A DNA stretch of 64,000 bases from Ligula intestinalis (taxonomy: Eukaryota > Platyhelminthes > Cestoda > Diphyllobothriidea > Diphyllobothriidae), in NCBI GenBank assembly GCA_036362985.1, contig JAYGXS010000002.1, positions 16,328,664 through 16,392,663 of the forward strand, read 5' to 3'. Shown piece by piece: positions 9,239 through 19,857 of this stretch. The number at the start of each line of letters is the position of its first letter. The stretch's first letter is position 1. Both the position numbers and the translations under genes were made by a program. The notes below the pieces were generated by a model. The model was not told the origin of the DNA, did no database searches, and saw only the letters and a list, made by a program, of their open reading frames with translations.

Positions 9239-11019
9239 ATCCCACATGCTCGGTATTTTTTATCGATGCGAACCGCGAATAACGCCTGCCGTATCCTGAT
9301 ATTTCTTCCATGTTGGTCCAACGCATCTAATACATGCCTCGTTTAGTAGGTGATCTAGTCTAAGTAATCCCTAGTGCACATGTAGCTCCAGATGAAGGGG
9401 CCGAACTTCTGTGTATACTACGGCGTGCACACACTTATTTTTCTGTTGGCAACAATGGGGCCGAGTTTAAATGATTGCGGCATGTCCTCAGATTATACGG
9501 GGTTCGAAATATTACTATAAACGGCTTACCTGTTTATGTACCGCAGTTATTACGGCATAAATGTCCAACAGCTCCTCCCATCAACCCTGGAAATACCAGG
9601 CTGACCGATATATTCTTTATCTACCGATCACAAAGTTAATTTTAGCTATATTTGCAGGGAATATTGACTCTCCCATGTCCTATTTAAAAGACTGTTGGTG
9701 AGGAATTACTCTTCTTGCTAGTCATTTACAATAATTGTTTTTAATCACCGCTAACCACGTGACAAAATAGTAAAAGAACCGATCGCATCAGGCTGCCTAG
9801 AATATTTTCGGGACAACAGAAATGATTCCACGCTGAAGAAAAACAGCTCGGATTATCAGGTGTTTATCCTTGACGCCCGGTGTCCACGATAGGCTCTTCA
9901 GAGACACATCGCGGCATTTAGCATGAGGTATCACGCTTAGGACGCAATGCTGGAAGACGAGAATGGCAGCTGTTCTTTTCAAACTGTACTTCACAACATA
10001 CGAAGTAGACCTTTTTATAAATCTCATTTGACAGACCCCTCCAATTTTGTTATTGTGAGTTTTGCTCAATTTTTGCAAACTTGAAAACTTCAATTCAAGT
10101 AAATTCCACATAATACGAGTAGATACGTGGCCATATGGCGTCATTCGCAGTCACGTTAGAGCACAATAAAAGAGCCTACTGATTTTCTGATCGTTGAAAA
10201 GTCCGAACGCAATTTTATTCCATTTGCAGCTTGCATACTTATTTTTCCTTCATTTTGCCTCCTTTGAGTGCTTCCTCAAAAAGAGCACTCTTTCCAAGTG
10301 CAAGTGAACGTGTGCGCATTTTCGCATGCTTCCTTGCAGTTCGTCAACCCAAAATTTCATCAAAGGTTCCATTAGTTTGCTCCCCCCTGTGCAGCTGTAG
10401 CGACTAGCTCAACGCGAAGTGCACCCGTGAATGCCTGTCGTGACTAGCTTAAGTCGAAGTGCACTTTCGGAAGGCTTGCTGTTTCCGGTCTCTATAACGG
10501 CCAATCACAGACCGACTCACAGAGGACCTCACCTGACAACTGCCGAGAAGACCTCACTTCAGACACCGTCCACTGGCTTGCGGTTGTGCGGGCGTCTGAT
10601 AGTCATTTTCCTGCTTCCTCTTCGCCAATTCATTCTGTAAAGTATATATTCTTCCTTCTACTCTGGCCTTCCCACAACTTCTCTTTTCTCCTAAGGAACC
10701 GGACCTGGAATATCGTAACCGTTAGGGTTAATGCTTCTTAGCCTTAACATCCCTCGATACAGCGTCCTAACTAACAGTTTTCACTTTGACTGAACAGTAG
10801 GGCAATCATAAAATAGTTGTTTTTGCGTTCAGTAAGTTTATGCACACAACTAAACCAAATGTCCCCATGTAAAGCGGCCTTGAGCAAAATTGTTTACAAG
10901 GCAGAGTGGCTATTTTTATGCGACTGTTAGTGCTTGACAGAGTGATTATTAAAGTCATATGTAATAATGGCTTATATTTGCAGATGGTTCACTTTAAAGG
11001 AGAGAGAATGCACGCCTAT
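9239..11019. other. Largely featureless stretch with one short duplication
   Basis: I see no gene. The longest frame (9797-10144, minus, 115 codons) has no motif I recognise. A ~28 bp word around GACTAGCTCAACGCGAAGTGC at 10399 is repeated 40 bp later at 10439. The GC-richer part at 10430-10760 has promoter- or LTR-like composition (CT-rich, AAAGTATATATTC), but I found no partner copy. Confidence 0.3.
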
Positions 11020-11236
11020 CTAAAAATAACAGGCTTCTGCACATTTGGTTTTAGCTGATTTATGCGGGCACAAAAAAAAATAAATTGCAAGCTGACGACG
11101 GTTGTTTCGGTAAATATATCATGTCTAAATTAGTTTTCTTGCCGAGAGAAACAGAAACTAATGCGCAGACGTGGCCTGCGACAACTGTTGCCATAGGAAC
11201 TGGCTTGAATACAAAAATTATTGCTAATAAAATAAC
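11020..11236. repeat. Dispersed repeat Y, copy 1
   Basis: It aligns with 33225-33440 in the same orientation. Shared words include CGACGGTTGT, GAGAAACA-A-ACTA-TGCGCAGA, GTTGCCATAG and the run ending AAAATAAC. Minus-strand frames in both places read PMATVVAGHVCA versus SMATSVEDHICA, but neither is a known protein and the similarity may be only at DNA level. MITE copy B begins exactly at the AAAATAAC that ends this block. Confidence 0.6.
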
Positions 11237-11819
11237 GGCAAAAGTAGCATATATAGGCTCACTCATATGCCCCCTAGTCCCAGCATTTTGTCCTACGAAA
11301 ACGGTGGCTTGAGAGTTTTGGGGGGGGGGGGGGGAAAATAGGATAGGCAGGGAAGAAACTATTAAGAAGTAAGTGTTAAGTGAACAAAATGTAGTCGAAG
11401 TTGCTTCCCGAGGCTGCTGGGAGTAAGTTGTTCCGCATGTAAATTGAAGGTGTGCGTGGCGCTTCGCGCCGCGGGCTGTACTAATTTAACTCCAGAACGG
11501 TAAGTTTGATCTCAGGTCAATTAAATTAGACGACCACCTAACCACCATTTCAATTTTCCGGGAAATGCAAGAAACCTGCAATTTCATAATGAGGTCTTCT
11601 CGCAATATGTTAAATGATAATACAGATTGGGAAAATCTACGGGTATAAATCAACAACACTTCTAAATACAGTAACATAAAAATACATTAACCATTTATTA
11701 AAGTATATTTCCCTGCGTGTCCTAATTCCCCAGCCATAAAACCCTATAACCACCGTTTTCGTAGGAAAACATGCTGGGAGTAGGGATTAATCTGTGGGCC
11801 TCAATAAGCTACCGTTGCT
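11237..11819 (+). mobile_element. hAT-like MITE, copy B (583 bp)
   Basis: The ends are GGCAAAAGTAGC and GCTACCGTTGCT. The flanking 8-bp direct repeat AAAATAAC is perfect (11229-11236 and 11820-11827). Subterminal inverted repeats around CCAGCATTTTGTCCTACG and its complement continue ~90 bp inward. A G15 tract lies at 11320-11334. There is no coding capacity. Confidence 0.92.
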
Positions 11820-11827
11820 AAAATAAC

Positions 11828-12192
11828 TTAGGTGGATATTCTACAAGAGCAAAATGCTTTTTTATAGGACACATTAAGCGACACGTTACAGTGCACTACC
11901 TTTATGATATCCAGATTGAGCATCCTGATTTTGGTCATTGCTGTTCATAGATGACCTAACATATTGTGGGCTATATTGCAACTGCTACATGGCGGCACAT
12001 TATACAGTCATAATAAATCTGAGAGAAGTATTCAGCAAACGTTTTTATGCAACACTGGGGGACAAGGCTTAATAATGGGAACAGAGGGTTTTCGGTAAGG
12101 ATTACTTACGTGGCCTCCTACACAGGACACAAGAAGAGTAAAGTCCAAGGGTAAATATTCCCGTGTCCTTACCGCCCCGACGGTTCGAACGT
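11828..12192. other. No recognisable feature
   Basis: Unremarkable AT-rich sequence between MITE copy B and repeat X. Confidence 0.3.
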
Positions 12193-12680
12193 CCGACATG
12201 AGCTTCAGCAGACTGAGAGCAGACGCGGTGCCTACGGCTGGATTATAGTGAAAGTAGACTCGGCAGATCTACCCCACTCTCTGACCACGCTCACGCCTGA
12301 ACCCGATATCACGACAAAAGTCGAGAAGACCGGAGATGAGGGAGGCCGCAGGTGGTGTGCGCGAAACACACCCCAACACGCGCCAGAACAACACCACCTT
12401 GCTGGGTAGGCTCCCGCCTGGGAGCACCATAAAGACCACATTAAGAAGGAGCCATTGCAGCCTGACTGTGAGCTCACAGTAAGCTACTCCACACAACAAG
12501 ACACACGCTGGGCTGACTGCGGTGTCCAAGTTGTCACAGCCACGGCTTTGAGCGCATCAGATTATTTTTAGTGAGGAAAGAGATGCGCTGGAATAGGCCA
12601 CCACCTAGCTTGGCGGTCGCCTGAGGTGGAATGGGCGCAGACCTAAAAAGGAAAAAAATCCGGAGGTGAGCATTGTACAG
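12193..12680. repeat. Dispersed repeat X, copy 2
   Basis: Homologous to 4392-4945 in the same orientation, with a few short indels. The right end grades into an A/G-rich simple-sequence tract (about 12690-12800) that gives a lysine/glutamate-rich frame of no significance. Confidence 0.75.
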
Positions 12681-12799
12681 CAGGTTTTGCAGGAGAAGAA
12701 AAGAAGAAGAGAAGGAGGGAGGAAAAGGAAGAAAGAAGAAAGAAAAAACAAGCGAAAACAAGAAAGAGAACGAAAACAATAACGAGAACGGAGCTTACC

Positions 12800-12965
12800 A
12801 TAGCACTATCTGTACCATAAACCTAAATCGTAACCCTAATACAATTCTACCTCAAACCCAACCATATAGTTAAAACTAACCCTTACCTTAATTAAAAACG
12901 TGAACCTAACATACATTAATTTTAAACTTAACCCTAATCCTAAACTTAGTCCTAATCCTAACTAT
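12800..12965. repeat. Degenerate telomere-like (CCTAAC)n tract
   Basis: Many short words CCTAA, CCCTAA and CTTAAC recur at 6-7 base intervals, densest at 12935-12965 (ACCCTAATCCTAAAC, AGTCCTAATCCTAAC). They resemble diverged TTAGGG repeats, the usual animal and flatworm telomere unit. No perfect run of three or more units remains, so it is an old interstitial tract or a chance C/T/A-rich satellite. A PLE fragment follows 360 bp downstream. Confidence 0.55.
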
Positions 12966-12969
12966 AAAG

Positions 12970-13322
12970 GTAATACTATTTTCCCTCGAATTTAGCCCAA
13001 AGAAACCTGGCTGTTCCTGTTCTTATGTTATCCTTAAAAAAGTTTTTTCACAGTGACTAACGCACAGTCACACAGAACAGAAGAATGCCTAATTACTGTG
13101 CGTTTAGTAGAGCAATGAGGAATGATCATCTCTTGCTAAGGTCATCAATTAAAACCATTTTCTACTTCCATCTGGATAATTCCTGCTTCTTCTGATGTAA
13201 CGATTATGAGTATGAAAACCAATCACGAGCAAAAAAGGGCAAAAAAGACAATTTATTAATGCGTTTTTGATCAGACGTAACTGACGTTGTGTGAAATCTT
13301 ATGAAAACTACTCCTCGATAAC
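12970..13322. other. No recognisable feature
   Basis: AT-rich sequence leading into the PLE fragment. PLE coding similarity may extend a little left of 13323, but I cannot show it. Confidence 0.3.
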
Positions 13323-13976
13323 ACCTTGCAACAACACTATTGCAACACTGTTGACCTGGAGCTCAAGAAAAGCTGGGACCTGCTTCGTTAGAATGGGTAT
13401 CCTGATAGATTCCTCATAAGGAATATGGTGGAGAGCGATAAAAAACCCACCACACCGACTTTGGAAAAGAAGATGCTATTGCCCGCAGTCCCCTTTCAAG
13501 GGGATGCTGCAAGTGAACTCTCAAGAAGACGCCTTGACCAAGCCATGCCACGAACCCTCTCAGCAGCGAGAGTTCGCGTGTTACTCTCAACCAACCCGGT
13601 CTTGCACGGCGAAGGAATGTATAATTTGCCAGTGCAGACCACTTCCATTTGCATCTACTCATTAACTTGCACCCGTGGAGTAGATTACATCGGTTGCACG
13701 AGTCGGCGCGTGTCCAAAAGAATACAGGAACATCTCCCGACATGGTTGAGCAAAGAGGGAGTCAGGAGCATAAACAGCGTCATTCTTGCCAACATGGTTG
13801 ATTCCGGACATCGTCTGGACCCCATCGATGCCTTCCGGGTTATTTATAAGGTCCAACCAAACTACCCAAAGTCTCTGGTTCAGCGTTTGCTAGCAACAAC
13901 AGAAGAACCCACTATCCGGTTGAGGAAGCCGGTCTTGTTCACGCAAAAAAACTCGGCATGGCTAATGGTCACATAA
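13323..13976 (+). pseudogene. PLE-type protein C terminus with GIY-YIG domain (5'-truncated)
   Basis: The open frame runs from 13425 to the TAA at 13974-13976. The same frame continues upstream through one TAG (13389-13391): VDLELKKSWDLLR*NGYPD then RFLIRNM. The NGYP motif matches the PLE linker, which reads MQNGYPKAFINRC in the 49-kb element. The GIY-YIG nuclease follows at about residues 75-130 of the open part: CIYSLTCTRGVDYIGCTSRR, KRIQEH, LVDSGH-like ANMVDSGH. It would nick DNA during target-primed reverse transcription. The RT domain is absent. The frame differs markedly from the 49-kb element, so it is a second PLE lineage; the C terminus at 30.4-30.6 kb belongs to the same one. Confidence 0.75.
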
Positions 13977-14250
13977 CTACCTGCATTTTTTCTCACGCTT
14001 CTTCCTCCCTCCCCCCCCCTCCCCGTGGTCGGACTGCAACAAACCCCCCATTTCCGCGTAACCAGCCATCTATTATCCCCCCCACCCCCTTCCCTTATTC
14101 CCATGACTAATTTGAATGCACTGATGAAAGTAACTGCCCACATGCTTACTTTTTCCCACCTCCCCATCTAAATACAATGGCCCGATGAGAATTTATCGAA
14201 AGTCTACGCATGCTTGCCAGCTACTCTTCTGAATTCTCTGATAAAAAATT
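13977..14250 (+). mobile_element. 3' UTR and terminal module of the 13.3-kb PLE
   Basis: After the stop codon a C-rich tract (14005-14100) is followed by a conserved tail at 14167-14245. This resembles 30648-30720: both read GATGAGAATT-ATCGAAA, then AC-CATG/TATG and CATCTTCTGAATT-like words. The core CCGATGAGAATTTATCGAAA (14182-14201) resembles a hammerhead ribozyme core with one C-to-U difference and a 2-bp stem II. Confidence 0.55.
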
Positions 14251-14689
14251 TTGGATATTTAAAACAAAAGGTGTCTTAAACATTTTGTAGCACTGTGGCT
14301 CGTTTTAAAGTTATTTGAATAATCTTCAGACATTCGGTATTTCGTGGGTAAGGAATAAGGATAGTCGAGCACCGGATCACTTTGTTTATTATCCTGAGCG
14401 TTCTAACTCTTACAGGAGTCCACAGTCAGAGGTAACAACCAGCAACAAAAGCGGGGTTAGTTATAGTTTGTGTACACCAATAAACTGTCAAGGGTCATCA
14501 GGCCGTGAGCGGAAAGAAACCGAGGTGAAAAAAAGGGGGGGGGGGGGGGGGGGGGGCAATTAACAGTCAGGGATTTCAACGTTCATGAGGGCGTCAGCAA
14601 CGAAAATGGGTCAATTATAGAGGATGTGGACCCAATTAAGTGTGACGGACGTCTGCTCGGGACTGTATGTAAATGCATAAATTTATGTA

Positions 14690-15095
14690 CGCCGGCGCCA
14701 ATTCCAATTGCACACAGACCCAAAGCTACCATGCACAGCAGGGGAATTAAATAAAAGACCGGCTTACGCTGAATGAACAATCTGTGGTATTGTATCGTAT
14801 CCCATGCCTTAGCTGTCCAAAATGAACGCATGCTCGGATCCCGCATTCATGAACACAAGTTGGCCGTACGACGAGGCGACGAAGCATCGTAGGTTGCAGC
14901 TCACACATATGAAACAGGCCATGAGTTCAGATATGCGGCCGTCAAGGTACTCGCCCACGCCGGAAACAAGACGAGCAGAGAACTGATTGAAGTCTGGTGC
15001 ACGGATGGGAATTAAGTCAACCGATGTGTCGAATTGGCGCTGGCCTACAGAGCTTTACGCAATCACGTACAGTCACGGCAAGACGTCCGTCACAC
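14690..15095 (+). pseudogene. PLE GIY-YIG C terminus, multiply broken
   Basis: Plus-strand frames reconstruct the same region as the 49-kb element: IPIAHRPKATMHSRGIK near 14700-14750, then RIHEHKLAVRRGDEAS, VAAHTYETGHEFRYAAVKV, SRELIEVWCTDGN, VNRCVELALAYRALR. Two in-frame stops (14890 region and 15014 region) and at least one frame change or deletion around the GIY motif destroy it. The RT is missing. The identity pattern shows it belongs to the same PLE lineage as 48706-51330. Confidence 0.8.
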
Positions 15096-15289
15096 TTAAT
15101 TGGGCCCACATCCTCTATAATCGGTCCATTTTCGTTGCTGACGCTCTGATGAACGTTGAAATCACTGACGGTTAATTGCCCACAGCCCCTCCTTTTCATC
15201 GCGGTTTCTTTCACCTCACGACATGATGACCCTTAACAGTTGATTGATGTACACACAATATGACTAGCCCCATTTTGTTGCTGCTTCTC

Positions 15290-15345
15290 ATCTCTGACGA
15301 TGGATTCCTGCAAGAGTTCGAACGCTCAGGATAATAAACAACATG
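15290..15345 (+). other. Hammerhead-like motif in pLTR (degenerate)
   Basis: The sequence CTCTGACGATGGATTCC-TGCAA-GAGTTCGAACGCTCAGG can fold with a stem II (GAUUC/GAGUU type) and ends in a GAA(A)-like junction. Compared with the hammerhead consensus CUGAUGA...GAAAC, the core has CUGACGAUG and GAACG, so it is unlikely to cleave. The mirror copy is at 14390-14440 on the minus strand. Confidence 0.4.
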
Positions 15346-15399
15346 ATCCGGTACTCAACCACCCTTCTTCCTTACCCATGCAAATACCTGGAACGCGAA

Positions 15400-16450
15400 C
15401 GTTCTCCTTCATTCATTCCATGTGTGCTTCTCATTCCGAACCCTATTTATCTGCTGAATCCGCCTACAGGACAGCTGAATCCACGGTAATGAATAATGCG
15501 GGCGGTAGGCAACAGCAATTCCTGTAGCACGTCTGACTACAGAAGCTTCGGCGCAAGAAAGATATCCCATTAGTCTTCTACTATCACTGCTGGCTGACAC
15601 ACCCAGCGGGAGGAAACAAAAGTGAAATGCGAAGGCAGCAGCGCAGCCGCTGACCTCCACAACAACTTTTTTGCGTGACAAGTGCCCTTTTGACGGTGGC
15701 AACTGCCGCGGACCAACCCCCCGGGCATACCGCAGTTGAGCCAGTAACCCCCGCCTCTGCCCCCCCCCCTCCTCGGTTTTTCCGAGCCTCCACTTTGCAT
15801 GTTTGTGCGCAGACATACGTCAACTGCCAGCACTTCGCTCCCCCGCCCCCCATCCCCCATCCCCTTCCGATAGGTACGCCAAAATGCTTTGAGGGTGGGT
15901 GGCTGGCCAGCGCGCTAGGCTATTTATCCACGCACCGCCGCCGACACGCAATCTCTGATGTCTAAATGGATGCGGCAGTCGAGGGCGGAATAACTCGGTC
16001 AGTTATGATCGAGCAAGCCAGCAAAGATCACCACCCAAGAGCAAGAGCGAATGGTCAAGGACTTCGGGGAATCTTTTGTGGATAAAGCATTGCCAGTGGC
16101 GATGTGATGCGAGTCGTGAATGCAAAATCACTGCCTAGGCCTGTCTCCAAAGCGATAGGTTTCAGATTTTGGGGCAGAAGATGGTTGATAGGGGAAGGGA
16201 GGAAAGACAGCAAGAAAAAGTTCCCCCGGCAGTGCTGCAGTACTGAAAATACGTTTGGTGTTTTTCCAGAAAAAAGGAACAGTCTTAGGAAGGCGAAGAC
16301 TGTGTAGTGATACTGCCTTCAGGCATGACCAGTTATCGATCGGGTAAATGAATTCCCTAAAAAGATTACGAGCCGAGGCGGCAATACCAAGTTAGGCGTA
16401 TTTAGTCATCGCCCGGCGTAATCGTGGAGGATTCAGGTAGGGCAGTAGGG
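15400..16450. other. GC-rich unassigned region
   Basis: From about 15560 to 15960 the sequence is clearly richer in GC than its surroundings, with C-tracts near 15760 and 15840. Several overlapping frames (for example 15409-15816 minus and 15675-15965 plus) are open because of composition. None shows a domain I know. It may be the 5' part of an unrecognised element. Confidence 0.35.
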
Positions 16451-16454
16451 GAGT

Positions 16455-16760
16455 TTAGGGAGGTGTCGAACTTTGAGGCAAAAATGCGAGAAAAGAACTT
16501 TCCGCTAGGTCACCATTTACAACTCCCTTTTTGGACAACCAGCCGACCAGCGTCCATGTACGATGTTTGAGGTTGGCGTTGGCTTGTGGCATATGAAGTA
16601 GTCTATCCAAGAATATAAGGTAGAAGTACCCCCAGCAGTTGAAAATTAGCAAGTAAGAACAAAGACATGGGTAGCTAAAAACAACGTGCTGATTCAGCGT
16701 CTTATTCAAAACTGTGTCAAGTTAATTACAAAGCATATTTAACTGAGTAAAACAAAAAGC
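16455..16760. repeat. Repeated block left of the gypsy fragment
   Basis: The first half (16460-16590, with TCCGCTAGGTCACCATTT and TTTGGACAACCAG) recurs at 18124-18265. The second half (16590-16760, with ATGAAGTAGTCTAT, AACGTGCT-ATTCAGCGTC and TTACAAAGCATATT) recurs at 17650-17840. All are in the same orientation, and the order is swapped on the right. They may be pieces of LTRs around the decayed gypsy element. Confidence 0.6.
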
Positions 16761-16818
16761 TGGTTACTATTACCACAAGGCTACCCCCTCCTAGGAGAAG
16801 GGAGCTCAAAGGAGAATG

Positions 16819-17430
16819 CTAATAGTAGGAAGAGGTGGAAGTGTAGGGTACAAGTTGGTAACGGCCGAAGAAGTGGACATAACGGACACTTCGTGTAAGG
16901 AGAGAAGCATGTGGGGTAGGGGAAGGTGCAGGTCTAGCTGGTGTAAGCGGAGTCTGGGAAGTAGTAAGTGGCAATGTGCCAGCTGAAGGTTGTTCCGATG
17001 GGACAGTTAAAAGAGGCTTGATATAAGCCGCCTTCAAACTGTCCACTGAGACTCACGTCGGTTCGATCGCCACGGACAATCGTAAAGTGCGTATCCGTGC
17101 GAAATTGTGCTTGAAGTGGTCCGTCGCAGGGCTGTTGTAGAGGCCGATAAACACCGCCCGCGCGAACAAATACAAAAGGACATGTTAGCAAGTAAGGATC
17201 GATATAGGACCATAATTATGATGGTACCAACAGAAACCGTCAGCTGTAGTTTGGCCTGGAGTGAGAGACCTCGGACGTCGAGTAATCGAAGGACTACAAC
17301 GGTTATAGGCACAAGTGGCCCGCAGCTAAGAAACTTCGATGGTGAGGGCATCCAAGTGGGTCACGACGTCTTCGATGTTAGGTGTCGTTGCGGCCGCACT
17401 GTGAATGCTATAGTAATCGGCTGGCTGGTG
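16819..17430 (-). pseudogene. Ty3/gypsy integrase C terminus (frameshifted)
   Basis: Read on the minus strand, 17430-17320 resembles the end of the integrase core (NIEDVVTHLDAL). Then 17191-17040 gives FVFVRAGGVYRPLQQPCDGP and FRTDTHFTIVRGDRTDVSLS, the GPF/Y-type module of gypsy integrases. After a frameshift near 17040, SLKAAYIKPLLTVPS leads to a proline/threonine-rich tail ending TRSVRYVHFFGRYQ. This order is usual for the last ~200 residues of animal Ty3/gypsy Pol. RT, RNase H and the integrase catalytic core are missing. Confidence 0.72.
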
Positions 17431-17639
17431 GAGTGGGAGGCCATAACGTGTTCGGTCAAAGGTCAGTTAATGAGGTATGGTCGACAGGGGGGAGGTGATG
17501 AAATGCAGCCCTGCTATCGGTTAAAGATAACGCCGCGTGAATTCGTCAATCGAAACGGCGGACAAAAAATTGGCCACTGAAATAAAAGGCAGGAATCAAC
17601 ACGGGAATCATTAGCAGGTCCATGCAATTGAAGGAGCAA

Positions 17640-18265
17640 TGAAAATTCGGGTTGTTAATAGGGGATATGAAGTAGTCTATACAGAAACCTAAGATAGAAG
17701 TACCCCAATAGTTACAAATTAATAAATAAGGACAAATACGTTGAAAACTAATAGCAACGTGCTTATTCAGCGTCTTATTCAACGCTGTGTGAAGGTAATT
17801 ACAAAGCATATTCAACTGAGTAAGACAAAAGGCTTTTTTATGTCACTAAAACTACCTACACTTATTCAACCTTATGAGCTAAGATTAAAACTCGAGGTAA
17901 GCCACCGCAACCAAAACCCTGTCAGCTTAAATAAGCCGATATAGGACTTACATACTGGAGCATTGTCAGTGCTTGGCGAAATCTTTGCACGTAACCCCTG
18001 GGATCCAAGTCAGCTGAGGTTTGAAAATGCCCGAAAAAAATCGCTGGTAAGCAGGTGCGGCAGCGGAGCACACCAAGTCGGTCTTGAGTGCAGTACGGAT
18101 AGCCAGCGTGCAATAGAGGAGTTTACAGAGGTGTGTACTTTCGATTTAAGCAAATACAAGCAAAGACCCTTACGCTAGGCCATCATTTGACACTTCGTTT
18201 TTGGACAATCTGCGGACCAGCGTCTATGGGCGACGCTTGAGACCGCCGTTGGCATTTTGTCCCGC
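17640..18265. repeat. Repeated blocks right of the gypsy fragment
   Basis: 17650-17840 matches 16590-16760 and 18124-18265 matches 16460-16590. The 290 bp between them (17840-18124) contains GTAACCCCTGGGATCC and other sequence without a partner in the window. The minus-strand frames here (17546-17815) share residues with those at 16455-16709 simply because the DNA is repeated. Confidence 0.55.
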
Positions 18266-18645
18266 GGAAAATTTTTGTTTCAACCCAGAATAGCAGACTG
18301 GGGTTTAGCATCAGAAAAGTATGTTACATAGAGTCTGATGCTATCAGGTAGAAACTAGGGCAATTTTAAAGGCGAAAAACTACTGCTTACAAAGTTTTCA
18401 GTGTTATTGCGTTCATCATCTCCCAAAGAAAAAGACGAAGAAGGGGGAGGGGTGGGTTCATAGTGTAAAAGACCAGAGAAATAGTTTCCAATAACATGCA
18501 GAACTTTTTGGAGCTGAGCCATTGCGTATGCTGCTGACCAAGTAAAAGTTTGTCCAAGAAAAAAGGAGTTGAACTCGTGTTAATTTCCTGATTTCCTATT
18601 CAGTGGGAACGGCTAAGGGCGGAAAAGATTGTAAAAAACTTGCCA
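18266..18645. other. No recognisable feature
   Basis: AT-rich sequence with short A/G runs; nothing supportable. Confidence 0.3.
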
Positions 18646-18647
18646 TA

Positions 18648-19050
18648 TACAGGGTTTCCCAAAAATGTATACCTATTTAACCTAATTTTAAAATTGGTGT
18701 TTATCCTAATTTTATTAGTAAATAAATGTAAAGATACATACAAGTATCATTTTATTGTTTTTTTTTCACTGAATGTTCTCAAAATGACGTCCATTTCGAT
18801 TATGATACTGCTGACAACGCAAAGCAATGGGATCACACCTACCATGAAACAATTCCCTTGGTATTCGGATGCATTCATGTTCAGTGGCTTCTCTCAATCC
18901 GCCCACTGTTGCAATAGTCAAAATGCAAAGGGAAAGCAATAAGATGATACTAGTCAATATTTTCACGTTTTTAAAATAAAAAAATTACAATAAACTCTAA
19001 GTTTAAAAATGCTTAAAATGTGTATTAAGTTTTTTGGGACACCCTGTATA
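18648..19050 (-). mobile_element. Deleted mariner-like element 1 (~400 bp)
   Basis: The inverted ends are TACAGGGTTTCCCAAAAA (18648-18665) and TTTTTTGGGACACCCTGTA (about 19030-19048), with TA on both sides. The minus-strand frame inside (18966-18766) includes ECIRIPRELFHGRCDPIALR then RCQQYHNRNGRHFEN, the typical C terminus of a mariner-family (IS630/Tc1/mariner) transposase. N-terminal HTH and DDE domains are deleted, so it is non-autonomous. It is the same family as 22298-23246. Confidence 0.82.
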
Positions 19051-19059
19051 TATATTTAA

Positions 19060-19855
19060 AAACTGATGGCTTGCAAAAGACATTTTATGGTAAGCAAAAT
19101 CCGCTCCAACAAAACTGTTCAATATATTGGGGCACGCATTCTCCTCTCGGCTCTTCGTCGTTTGACAGTGATTGACTGTTTTGGGTTGTATGCCTTTTCA
19201 TGCAATGTTGTTCTATAAAAAGTCATTCAAGCCGATCTGGCAAATAACTAAAAAATATGCAAAATTTCACATTTGATTGGCATAGAAGACAACTGCCTGG
19301 TAAAATATAAATGCTCTCTTTATTCTTCAAGCAGGCGCCTTTTCCTTGCAAAGTAACATGTCAACCAGCAGTGGTGCCCCAAACGCTGCATACTACGTAT
19401 TGTACTACCTGATAGCTACCTTCGAATTCAACGGCTTTTAGTCTCTCTAGCCTCTTAAAAGTTGAAATTTGGATCCTTTTGTTGTGCATATAAATATAAA
19501 TTCCGAACGCAGTGACCAAAATAACTTATTGGACACTAGAGATGAATGTGCCACTAAAGTAGGGGAATGGAGCCTGATGATTACAGTGTCTACTTACGTT
19601 TCGCTAAATATCGCCAAGTTTTCTGAAATTTGACTGAGAATATTGTCATCTGTCTAAATCCAGCCAGTCGGGGGAGACTATATTTGGAGAAAAGGAAAGT
19701 TGTTCCAGTTTTCAAGGTGAATAGAATGTCAATTTTGTTGGTAGGAAAATTTCCTAGTAATTTAATGTGTCATATATATTTTAAAATAAACTGGGGAGGT
19801 TCAATTTCCTGCTTTCAAGTTTACCATTTCTAAGAGTTTCCAATGGCTAGGAAAG
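19060..19855. other. No recognisable feature
   Basis: Short open frames only (up to 67 codons, 19630-19833). Nothing repeated elsewhere in the window was noticed. Confidence 0.3.
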
Positions 19856-19857
19856 AA

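Larger units (their letters stand above)
14334..15392 (+). mobile_element. PLE relic bounded by ~360 bp inverted terminal modules
   Basis: The left arm (14334-14705) is the reverse complement of the right arm (15031-15392). Matching landmarks are GGTATTT...GGGTAAGGAA, ACCGGATCA, TTTATTATCCTGAGCGTTC, GATTTCAACGTTCAT, GCGTCAGCAACGAAAATGG and TTAAGTGTGACGGACGTC. The arms even include the last codons of the C terminus. Between them lies a plus-strand PLE C-terminal fragment. PLE terminal repeats (pLTRs) are known to occur in inverted as well as direct orientation. A G22 tract at 14535-14556 interrupts the left arm. Confidence 0.88.

Noticed and set aside
11060..11266. Membrane-protein-like 68-codon minus frame, with a relative at 33255-33470
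   Set aside because: The similarity follows a dispersed DNA repeat, the frame runs into MITE B, and start and end differ between copies. No evidence of selection on the protein.
12673..12873. Lysine/glutamate-rich 66-codon frame
   Set aside because: Product of an A/G-rich simple-sequence tract.
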